Assembly: GCA_964527565.1 (NCBI GenBank)
Contig: CAZGOY010000074.1
Location: forward strand, 1 to 8,799
Direction: 5' to 3'
From: JAGXQV01 sp964527565
Lineage (GTDB): Bacteria; Pseudomonadota; Gammaproteobacteria; Burkholderiales; Sulfuricellaceae
Length of the DNA: 8,799 nt
Shown here: piece by piece, positions 1-5,120 of the stretch
How the letters are laid out: every line of letters begins with the position of its first letter
How positions within the stretch are numbered: position 1 is the stretch's first letter
The notes under the pieces: model-generated
Seen by the model: only the letters and a program-made list of their open reading frames with translations
What the model was told of the DNA's origin: nothing
Database searches by the model: none
Position numbers and translations under genes: made by a program

Positions 1-742
1 CGTTGATGCGCGTTGCGCCGCCATCGTTGCCCTGCGCCCCCACATGGAACTGCCAGTTCGGCGTCGCGCGGTAACGCAGGTAGCCGGTCAAGGCAAGGGA
101 ATGGCGCTGCGCCAGCCGCGTATTGCCGACATAGTCGTCGTTGTCGCCATACCAGGCGACCTCCGGCGTCAGTTCGAACACCAGCGACTTCGATAACGGT
201 TGTATCCAGCCGAGGCTGAGCGTCAGCTTCGAGCGATTCTCGCCGATGTTCGCCACCTGCCGACGATCGTAATCACCCGTTGGCAAGTTGACCAGAGCGC
301 TCAGGCCGAGATAGCGACCCTGGTCGCGGTCCGCCATCAGCCAGGTCGTCGCGCCCAGGCGCAGGTCGCCCATGCCGCTGGCTGCCTTGCCCAGCAAACC
401 GGCGAGCGGTGCCGGCGCAACGTCGGCATGCGCCCACGGCAGAACGGCGATGACGGATAGCGGCCTGCCGGCCAGCTCGAAGAAATGCCCGGCGCGCAGC
501 GCCAGAATTTGCACGTCGACTTTGCCGTCAAGCGTCTTGCGCCCGTTGATATACGGCCCGCTTGTCGCCCGGTCATAGGCATAGACGGCCAGCGTCGTCG
601 TTCCTTTCGCCAACGGAAAATAGTCGCCGGGCGATACGTCATTGACTGCCGCCGCTGCATTGCCCATTCCCAGCGTGCCCAGCATCGCGATTGCGGCCGG
701 TTTGCAAAGATGCGCCAAAGTCCTGCCAAGTATTGCCCTCAT
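1..742 (-). CDS. Outer-membrane channel-like protein of the phenol meta-pathway family (partial, C-terminus outside window)
   Basis: The frame is open from an ATG at 742 down to the window edge, giving 247 codons. It starts MRAILGRTLAHLCKPAAIAM and continues through a hydrophobic stretch to an AAAA|VND boundary near residues 25-29, which looks like a signal peptide with signal peptidase I cleavage. The mature start (DYFPLAKGTTTLAVYAYDR) and the alternating, aromatic-rich strands that follow (LGLSALVNLPTGDY, KLTLSLGWIQPLSKS, TPEVAWYGDNDDY) resemble the Phenol_MetA_deg / SphA-like outer-membrane family, thought to be beta-barrel transporters for hydrophobic substrates. A GGAG box lies 7 nt before the ATG; another ATG 5 bases upstream meets a stop at once. 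Family members are usually around 280-330 residues, so perhaps 40-80 residues are missing. It is divergent from the kinase gene. The substrate cannot be read from the sequence. Confidence 0.8.
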   Translation of the reverse strand, partial: MRAILGRTLAHLCKPAAIAMLGTLGMGNAAAAVNDVSPGDYFPLAKGTTTLAVYAYDRATSGPYINGRKTLDGKVDVQILALRAGHFFELAGRPLSVIAVLPWAHADVAPAPLAGLLGKAASGMGDLRLGATTWLMADRDQGRYLGLSALVNLPTGDYDRRQVANIGENRSKLTLSLGWIQPLSKSLVFELTPEVAWYGDNDDYVGNTRLAQRHSLALTGYLRYRATPNWQFHVGAQGNDGGATRIN

Positions 743-844
743 TCCATGTCTCCGTGTAGGTCATTCGGCCAATCCGATTGCCCAATGCCTGTCCTGCATG
801 CGAGCGCGCTATGATAGCGCATTCGGCCTCTGAGCTAGACCCCA
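743..844. promoter_or_regulatory. Divergent intergenic promoter region with a TATGAT-centred dyad
   Basis: This short gap separates the outer-membrane gene (minus strand) from the kinase gene (plus strand). Positions 806-820 read GCGCTATGATAGCGC, with perfect 7-base arms around one central base. The centre contains TATGAT (810-815), a good -10 hexamer on the plus strand; the other strand reads TATCAT, so the same box could serve both genes. No convincing -35 was found 16-18 bp away on either side, which would fit an activated promoter. A 9-bp direct repeat, CATTCGGCC, flanks the area at 762-770 and 820-828. If the plus-strand box is used, the kinase leader would be only about 20-25 nt. Confidence 0.45.
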
Positions 845-3121
845 TTGGATCCCAATACCCTGACGTTTTACCTCATTGCCGCCGGCCTGAGCTTCGGTCT
901 CGCGCTGGTCTTGGTGGCGTTCGCCCAGATTCAGGCAGGAACCCTGCTGATTCGCAGCGCAGCCCTGGTCTTCCTGCTGCTCGCCGTCGCCTTCTTCGGC
1001 GCCGGCTACGGGCCGCTGCTGCCGCGCTGGATGACCGTCATGGGCACCAACCTGCTCATTCTCCTGGCCGGCATCTTCTTTTATGCGGGCTTGCACGCGC
1101 ACCATACGCAGCAGTCGGCCACGCTGGATCGTCTGGGTCTGGGCGTGCTGGCCGTGAGTGCCGTGCCGTTCTGGTATTGGGGCCTGATCGAACCGAACGG
1201 CATCTACCGCTCCCAAGTGTTTTCCTTCGCCGCAGCACTGATCAACGGGCGTTCGGCCCTGCTGCTGTTGCGGCACACCGGGCCCGCTCGTCAGCGCAAC
1301 CTGCCGGCACTCGCCCTCGGCAGCGTTTTCGCCGTCATCGCCGGCTGGATGCTGGTGCGCGGCATCCTGCTGTTCGGCGCCGAACTGGCGCCCGTCGAGC
1401 AGCGCGGCGCCAACCCGACGAGCTGGCTCACCGTGTTCTGGTACAACGTCCTCGTCTCCTTGATGGCGGCCTGCGTCCTGTGGCTGGAAATTGATCGTCT
1501 CAAGGGCCAATACCGTGATCGTGCTTCCGGCCAGGCAAAAACGACCGCGACCCCCTCCCTCGAACCGACGCGCGGCAACCTGATCCTGCTGTGGAGCATG
1601 GTGGCCGTGCTGTGCCTGGCAATTGCCAGCGAGGCCGGCATTGCCTATGGCGCACTGCAGGGGCGCGAGCACAAGCAGCTCGTCGAGAAAGCCACGCAAG
1701 CCAATAATGCCCTGGTCGAACATACCGCCCAGGTGGTCAATCAGGCCGACATCCTCATCCATGCGGTACGTGGCTACCATGCGCGTACCGGTTCGGCCGC
1801 CGCTACCGAGCGTTTCGTCGCCAGCCTGCAGTTTCGCCGCGACATCATCGAGAACATCTACCTCATCGACGCGGATGGACTCATCCTCACCCCCTGGGCC
1901 GACCGCGGCAAGGGACTCAGCGCCGCACAGCGCGACTACTTCCTGTTTCACCAACAACATCCCGAAGACCAGATCTACATCGGCCCGGTGCTGACAGGAA
2001 AAGTCACCGGCAAGCAGCAATTTCGCCTCAGCCGCCGCATCAGCCACCCCGATGGCCGCTTCGCCGGCGTCATTCTGGTTCCGCTCGAACCCAAGGCGTT
2101 TTCCAGCTATTACCGGCAATTCGTCGCCGGCGGCGACAGCATCGCCACCCTGGTCGGCACCGAAGACCGGAAAATCCGCGCGCGCATCCCGCAAACGAAT
2201 GTCGACAAATGGGACACCCCGATCGCCTCGCCGCTCTGGGAGGCCCTGGCCCAGGCGCCGGAGGGCCGCTACCGCAATAAAAGTTTTGTCGATGGCATCG
2301 AGCGCCAGTTCATCTACAAGCGCGTCGGCGAGCTGCCGCTGGTCATGGTCACCGCTTTTTCCGCCGCCGACATCCGCAGCGGCGTGCAGGAGAGCCTCCG
2401 TCCGATCGGCTACGGCGCGGTGCTGGCGGTGGTCGTCGTCCTCGCGCTGGCGGCCATGCTGACCGCGCTGATCCGACGCCGCGACGAACAGGACAGCTTC
2501 ATCTCCATGCTCAGCCACGAACTGAAAACCCCGCTTTCCGTGATTCGCATGACCTTGGGCGGCACTGAACTTCCCGATGCCAGCAAGCAGCGCATTGCGC
2601 GCTCGGTTTCCGCCATGAACGACATCATCGAACGTTGCGTGCAGGCAGATCGCCTCCACCACGGTCTGGTGCCACTTAACCGGGCCGACATCAACCCGGC
2701 AGAATTTCTCGCCGCGTTCGTCGCCTCCAGTCCCGCACCCGAAAGAATCACGCTGACTATCGACACCTTGCCCACCTGTCGGAGCGACCCCCAGTTGCTT
2801 CAGGTCATCCTCGGCAATCTGATCGACAACGCCCTCAAATATGGGGCGTCCAGACATCCGGTCAACATCGCAGCCCAACCGGCGTCGCGCAAGGGGCAAC
2901 CCGGCATCCGCGTCGCCATCGCCAACTCCCCCGGCCCGGCCGGCCTGCCCGACCCGGCGCGCGTTTTCCGCAAGTACTACCGCGCGGCCGGCGCCCACGG
3001 CAAAACCGGTTCCGGCCTCGGGCTGCATCTGGCCGAAGGTTTTGCCCGCAAGCTCGGCGGCGAATTGCGTTACCTTCCCGGCACAGATACAGTCAGATTC
3101 GAACTATGGATTCCCCTATGA
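845..3121 (+). CDS. Membrane-bound sensor histidine kinase with multi-pass N-terminus and periplasmic Cache-like sensor domain
   Basis: This 758-residue kinase probably phosphorylates the response regulator encoded just downstream. Start: an in-frame TAG at 836-838 leaves TTG at 845 as the only start that keeps the first membrane helix; the ribosome site is weak. Roughly seven hydrophobic helices occupy residues 7-214 (about 7-25, 35-53, 64-84, 97-115, 124-143, 153-177, 196-214), with an eighth at 246-268. A soluble, probably periplasmic region at about 269-521 has Cache-like signatures (NIYLIDADG, RDYFLFHQQ, LSRRISHPDGRFAGVILVPL). A last helix spans 522-544. The HisKA H-box SHELKTPL puts the phospho-acceptor at His558. 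The ATPase domain has the N-box NLIDNALKYG (658-667), an F-box-like VFRKYYR and the G2 box GSGLGL (722-727). There is no HAMP domain. The usual G1 box (DxGxG) is replaced by ANSPGP, which is degenerate. The ligand is unknown. The TGA overlaps the next gene's ATG. Confidence 0.9.
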   Translation: MDPNTLTFYLIAAGLSFGLALVLVAFAQIQAGTLLIRSAALVFLLLAVAFFGAGYGPLLPRWMTVMGTNLLILLAGIFFYAGLHAHHTQQSATLDRLGLGVLAVSAVPFWYWGLIEPNGIYRSQVFSFAAALINGRSALLLLRHTGPARQRNLPALALGSVFAVIAGWMLVRGILLFGAELAPVEQRGANPTSWLTVFWYNVLVSLMAACVLWLEIDRLKGQYRDRASGQAKTTATPSLEPTRGNLILLWSMVAVLCLAIASEAGIAYGALQGREHKQLVEKATQANNALVEHTAQVVNQADILIHAVRGYHARTGSAAATERFVASLQFRRDIIENIYLIDADGLILTPWADRGKGLSAAQRDYFLFHQQHPEDQIYIGPVLTGKVTGKQQFRLSRRISHPDGRFAGVILVPLEPKAFSSYYRQFVAGGDSIATLVGTEDRKIRARIPQTNVDKWDTPIASPLWEALAQAPEGRYRNKSFVDGIERQFIYKRVGELPLVMVTAFSAADIRSGVQESLRPIGYGAVLAVVVVLALAAMLTALIRRRDEQDSFISMLSHELKTPLSVIRMTLGGTELPDASKQRIARSVSAMNDIIERCVQADRLHHGLVPLNRADINPAEFLAAFVASSPAPERITLTIDTLPTCRSDPQLLQVILGNLIDNALKYGASRHPVNIAAQPASRKGQPGIRVAIANSPGPAGLPDPARVFRKYYRAAGAHGKTGSGLGLHLAEGFARKLGGELRYLPGTDTVRFELWIPL

Positions 3122-3807
3122 ACATCCCCCTCAACATTCTCGTTGTCGAAGATCACGACGACCTGCGCGAAGCCACCGTCGCGACACTTGCCGCCATGGG
3201 CCATGCCGTACGCGGTGTCGATTGCGCCGAAGCACTCGACGAGGCCTTGGCCAGCTTTCGCCCCGACCTGCTGCTGCTCGACCTCAATCTGCCCGGTGAA
3301 GACGGCCTCAGCATCGCCCGGCGCCTGCGCGCCGCCGAGCCGGACATCGGCATCATCATGGTCACCGCCCGCAATCAGGTGCACGACGTGACTCGGGGCT
3401 ACGGCAGTGGCGCCGACATCTACGTCACCAAGCCCACCTCGCCCGAAGAGCTCAGCGCCGCCATCCATGCCCTCGCGCGACGGCTCCGGCCGCCAGCCCG
3501 CACCGGCACCCCGCTGGTGCTCAACATCCATGCGCTGCAACTGCAGGGGCCGCAGGCCAGCATCGATATCGCCGGGCATGAATACCAACTGCTGGCCGCT
3601 CTGGCCCGCGCCCGCGACCATCGCATGGAAACCTGGCAACTGCTCGAACTCCTCGGCAAACCCATCGAAGAACTGGAAAAGCGCACCCTCGCCGTGCAAA
3701 TCGTGCGGCTGCGCAAAAAGCTGCTCGATGCCGGCGCCCGCGAGCCCACCATCAAGGCGCTACGCGGCAGCGGTTACCAGCTCTGCATTGCCCTGGAGTT
3801 GCATTAA
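3118..3807 (+). CDS. OmpR/PhoB-type response regulator
   Basis: This is a 229-residue two-domain transcription factor. The receiver (about 6-122) has the acidic pair Glu11-Asp12, phospho-acceptor Asp55 in LLLLDLNLPGEDG, Thr83 in MVTAR and Lys105 in YVTKPTS, so all key switch residues are present. The C-terminal winged helix (about 131-227) carries the recognition helix RTLAVQIVRLRKKL (189-202) and a wing ending KALRGSGYQLCI. The chosen ATG overlaps the kinase stop as ATGA, typical of translational coupling, with GGA about 7 nt upstream. An in-frame ATG at 3106 would add MDSP but has no ribosome site. The protein is almost certainly the partner of the upstream kinase. Its DNA-binding domain is strikingly like the stand-alone protein at 4749-5096. 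Targets are not shown by the sequence; the array at 4666-4715 is a candidate. Confidence 0.92.
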   Translation: MNIPLNILVVEDHDDLREATVATLAAMGHAVRGVDCAEALDEALASFRPDLLLLDLNLPGEDGLSIARRLRAAEPDIGIIMVTARNQVHDVTRGYGSGADIYVTKPTSPEELSAAIHALARRLRPPARTGTPLVLNIHALQLQGPQASIDIAGHEYQLLAALARARDHRMETWQLLELLGKPIEELEKRTLAVQIVRLRKKLLDAGAREPTIKALRGSGYQLCIALELH

Positions 3808-3826
3808 TTTGCGCCAAATCGCCAGC

Positions 3827-3840
3827 GGATGGCGCCATCC
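3827..3840. repeat. Perfect 14-bp palindrome after the response regulator
   Basis: GGATGGCGCCATCC is identical to its reverse complement. It could be an operator half-site pair or the stem of a transcript-end hairpin. There is no T-run behind it, so a terminator role is only a possibility. Confidence 0.4.
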
Positions 3841-3918
3841 CGCCAGCAGGGAGGCCGTCAGGCCGGAAGCGGCCCGAAGAGGCTGCGCCGACTTTTCATG
3901 GTCGTGGTAGCGGCGAGA

Positions 3919-3955
3919 TTGAAACAACCGATCCAGACGTGTAGGATTAAATCCT
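3919..3955 (+). promoter_or_regulatory. Sigma70-like promoter with overlapping dyad, driving the parDE-type pair
   Basis: TTGAAA (3919-3924) and TAGGAT (3942-3947) are separated by exactly 17 bp, a good sigma70-type -35/-10 pair. The dyad AGGATT-A-AATCCT (3943-3955) lies across the -10 box, 21 bp before the antitoxin ATG. Antitoxins of the ribbon-helix-helix type commonly repress their own operon by binding such dyads. Autorepression here is therefore a reasonable inference, not something shown by the sequence. Confidence 0.55.
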
Positions 3956-3976
3956 GCATTTCTTATGGAGGCCGAT

Positions 3977-4258
3977 ATGCGCACAACCCAGCAATTCAGC
4001 ATCACCCTGCCGAATGAAATGGCCGGACTGGTTAAGTCGATGGTGGCGACGGGGGCCTATGCCACTGAAAGCGAAGTGTTTCGCGATGGGCTGCGGGCGC
4101 TGATGGCGCGCGAGCGCGCCATGGAGCGTTGGCTGAATGACCAGGTAGGGCCAGCCTATGATGCCTTGAAGGCCGACCCCGCTCGTGCCATTGGTCCCGA
4201 CCAGATGCGAGCCCGGATTGCCGCTGAACATCAGGCGATGTCCGGCAAGGCGAAATGA
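3977..4258 (+). CDS. ParD-like ribbon-helix-helix antitoxin
   Basis: This 93-residue antitoxin probably neutralises the ParE-type toxin encoded directly downstream and represses their shared promoter. The N-terminus (QFSITLPNEMAGLVKSMVAT, residues 5-24) is a beta strand followed by a helix. The segment GAYATESEVFRDGLRALMAR, which follows directly, is the second helix of a ribbon-helix-helix DNA-binding fold of ParD/CopG type. The C-terminal part (WLNDQVGPAYDALKADPARA onward) is charged and helical, as expected for the toxin-wrapping arm. The start is fixed by GGAGG (3967-3971), five bases before the ATG at 3977. The ATG at 3965 overlaps that ribosome site and would lack one of its own, so it was not chosen. 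The stop overlaps the next start as ATGA. The length fits the family. Confidence 0.88.
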   Translation: MRTTQQFSITLPNEMAGLVKSMVATGAYATESEVFRDGLRALMARERAMERWLNDQVGPAYDALKADPARAIGPDQMRARIAAEHQAMSGKAK

Positions 4259-4581
4259 AATATCGCGCCGTCTTCTCGCCTGAGGCGGAAGACCAGCTTG
4301 CCGCGTTGTACCGGTATATCGCCAATGCAGCCTCGCCAGGCATCGCCGAACGCTACGTCAATGCCATCATCAACTACAGCGAGACACTGGATACCTTTCC
4401 GTTGCGTGGCGTCAAGCGCGACGACATCCGCTCGGGCTTGCGTATCACGAACTATAAAGGGCGGACAGTGATCGCCTTCGACGTTGATGTCGATGCGCAG
4501 CAAGTATCCATCCTCGGCATTTTCTACGGCGGGCAGGATTACGAAGCGGCGCTGCAGGATGACCTTGACGCCCCGGCCTGA
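4255..4581 (+). CDS. ParE/RelE-superfamily toxin
   Basis: This is a 108-residue toxin of the ParE branch of the RelE/ParE fold. ParE members typically poison DNA gyrase, whereas RelE members cut mRNA on the ribosome. Visible family features are YRAVFSPEAEDQLAALYRYI (residues 3-22), the helix with AERYVNAI, TFPLRGVKRDDIRSGLR in the middle, and the C-terminal strand pair VSILGIFYGGQDYEAAL. The FYGGQDYE ending is common in ParE-type toxins and speaks against classical RelE catalysis. Its ATG lies inside the antitoxin stop (ATGA), so the two are translationally coupled. The gene looks intact. No clear terminator follows. Its exact target in this organism cannot be stated. Confidence 0.88.
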   Translation: MKYRAVFSPEAEDQLAALYRYIANAASPGIAERYVNAIINYSETLDTFPLRGVKRDDIRSGLRITNYKGRTVIAFDVDVDAQQVSILGIFYGGQDYEAALQDDLDAPA

Positions 4582-4665
4582 CAGATTCGACAGAGGCAAT
4601 TATCCCTGCCGCCAGCCGCCCCGCCAGCCTTGCACAAACCCTCAGGGTGCCGACCCCGTAACGCT

Positions 4666-4715
4666 CCGTAGTAATTCGTAGTAATCCGTAGGCGTCGGAA
4701 ATAATCGGTAGTAAT
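4666..4715 (+). repeat. Five units phased at 10 bp (probable regulator-binding array)
   Basis: Five consecutive 10-base units are visible: CCGTAGTAAT, TCGTAGTAAT, CCGTAGGCGT, CGGAAATAAT and CGGTAGTAAT, starting at 4666, 4676, 4686, 4696 and 4706. Units 1, 2 and 5 match strongly and units 3 and 4 are degenerate. A period of one helical turn places each site on the same face of the DNA. OmpR/PhoB-family winged-helix proteins bind direct repeats of about 10-11 bp in head-to-tail fashion. The array ends 33 bp before the start of just such a protein. Confidence 0.6.
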
Positions 4716-4727
4716 CGATTTTCCGAC
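4694..4727 (+). promoter_or_regulatory. Imperfect inverted repeat / hairpin upstream of the stand-alone regulator
   Basis: The left arm GTCGGAAA-(TA)-ATCG (4694-4707) pairs with CGATTTTCCGAC (4716-4727), giving 12 base pairs with a two-base bulge and the loop GTAGTAAT, which is itself part of a repeat unit. No T-run follows, so this is not a standard terminator. It could act as a DNA operator or, if transcribed, as a leader hairpin 21 nt before the ATG, where the ribosome site is weak. Confidence 0.45.
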
Positions 4728-4748
4728 TTTGCCATCATTGCGGCCATC

Positions 4749-5096
4749 ATGAATTCGGCCGCCCATCCCCTCGCACTGAACCCCGGCACCCTGCAACTCG
4801 GCGGGCCGCTCGGCTGGGTCGACATCTCCGACCCGGAATGCACGCTGCTCAAGGCCTTCGCCCTCAGCAGCAACCAGCGCATCACCACCGCCGTCATGCT
4901 CGACCTGGTCGGCAAAGCCGCCAACGATCTGGGCAAGCGCGCTCTCGAAGTGCAAATCGTGCGCCTGCGCAAGAAGCTGCAGCAGGCCGGCGCAGCCGCG
5001 CCCACCATCAAGGCCATTCGCGGCGTGGGTTATCAACTCTGCATCCCGCTTGCCGTCCCGCCAGCGCCGACTTTTTCGTCCCCTTCATCTGAATAA
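4749..5096 (+). CDS. Stand-alone OmpR-type winged-helix DNA-binding protein without a receiver domain
   Basis: This 115-residue protein consists almost entirely of a Trans_reg_C-type winged helix (about 8-101). The recognition helix is RALEVQIVRLRKKLQQAG (64-81) and the wing ends KAIRGVGYQLCI. Across this half it is nearly the same as the output domain of the response regulator at 3118-3807: VQIVRLRKKL, AGA, PTIKA and GYQLCI are shared. It has no receiver, membrane helix or other sensor, so phosphorylation is not expected to control it. An in-frame TAG at 4689 bounds the frame; the ATG at 4749 is the first ATG, with only a weak ribosome site. The Pro/Ser-rich tail is probably disordered. The adhesin gene begins 24 bp after its stop, so the two are probably one operon and this protein is a likely regulator of the adhesin. 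Confidence 0.85.
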   Translation: MNSAAHPLALNPGTLQLGGPLGWVDISDPECTLLKAFALSSNQRITTAVMLDLVGKAANDLGKRALEVQIVRLRKKLQQAGAAAPTIKAIRGVGYQLCIPLAVPPAPTFSSPSSE

Positions 5097-5120
5097 CCCA
5101 TTGACTATTTGGAGACTGCC

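Larger units (their letters stand above)
3808..3976. other. Noncoding gap between response regulator and toxin-antitoxin genes
   Basis: No credible gene was found here. The stretch holds a perfect 14-bp palindrome, GGATGGCGCCATCC, at 3827-3840, only 20 bp after the response regulator stop. A small hairpin follows, GGCCG-GAAG-CGGCC, at 3861-3874. Neither is followed directly by a T-run (the nearest is TTTT at about 3893-3896), so a classical intrinsic terminator is not clear. The right end holds the promoter of the next gene pair. Confidence 0.5.
4582..4748. other. Noncoding gap upstream of the stand-alone regulator
   Basis: No gene was found in this gap. The left half is a C-rich stretch of no clear function. 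The right half holds a 10-bp phased array (4666-4715) and an overlapping hairpin (4694-4727). The promoter of the stand-alone regulator and adhesin unit should lie here, but no -35/-10 pair with good spacing stands out. That would fit a promoter needing an activator. Confidence 0.5.

Noticed and set aside
337..729. 130-residue minus-strand frame inside the outer-membrane gene
   Set aside because: It is in another frame of the real gene that starts at 742. It is Arg/Trp-rich with no domain, while the other frame has a signal peptide and barrel-like strands.
809..3028. 739-residue open frame on the minus strand opposite the kinase gene
   Set aside because: It is exactly antisense to a kinase with clear H, N and G boxes. 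Its translation is a low-complexity Gln/Gly/Asp/Ala-rich string with no recognisable domain, as expected from the mirror frame of GC-rich DNA.
3106..3117. Alternative upstream ATG for the response regulator
   Set aside because: There is no ribosome site before it. The ATG at 3118 forms the ATGA overlap typical of coupled kinase-regulator pairs, and the receiver fold begins shortly after it.
3861..3896. Intrinsic terminator after the response regulator
   Set aside because: The GGCCG/CGGCC hairpin is short, and the only T-run (four T) lies about 18 bases downstream, too far for a classical terminator.
3829..4017. Small plus-strand frame of 62 residues before the antitoxin gene
   Set aside because: It has no ribosome site, overlaps the promoter and antitoxin start, and has no recognisable content.
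4666..4715. CRISPR-like reading of the short repeats
   Set aside because: The units are 10 bases and directly adjacent with no spacers, far too short for CRISPR repeats.
4445..5036. Two overlapping minus-strand frames (190 and 165 residues) opposite the toxin and solo regulator
   Set aside because: They lie opposite two well-supported genes and have no recognisable motifs.
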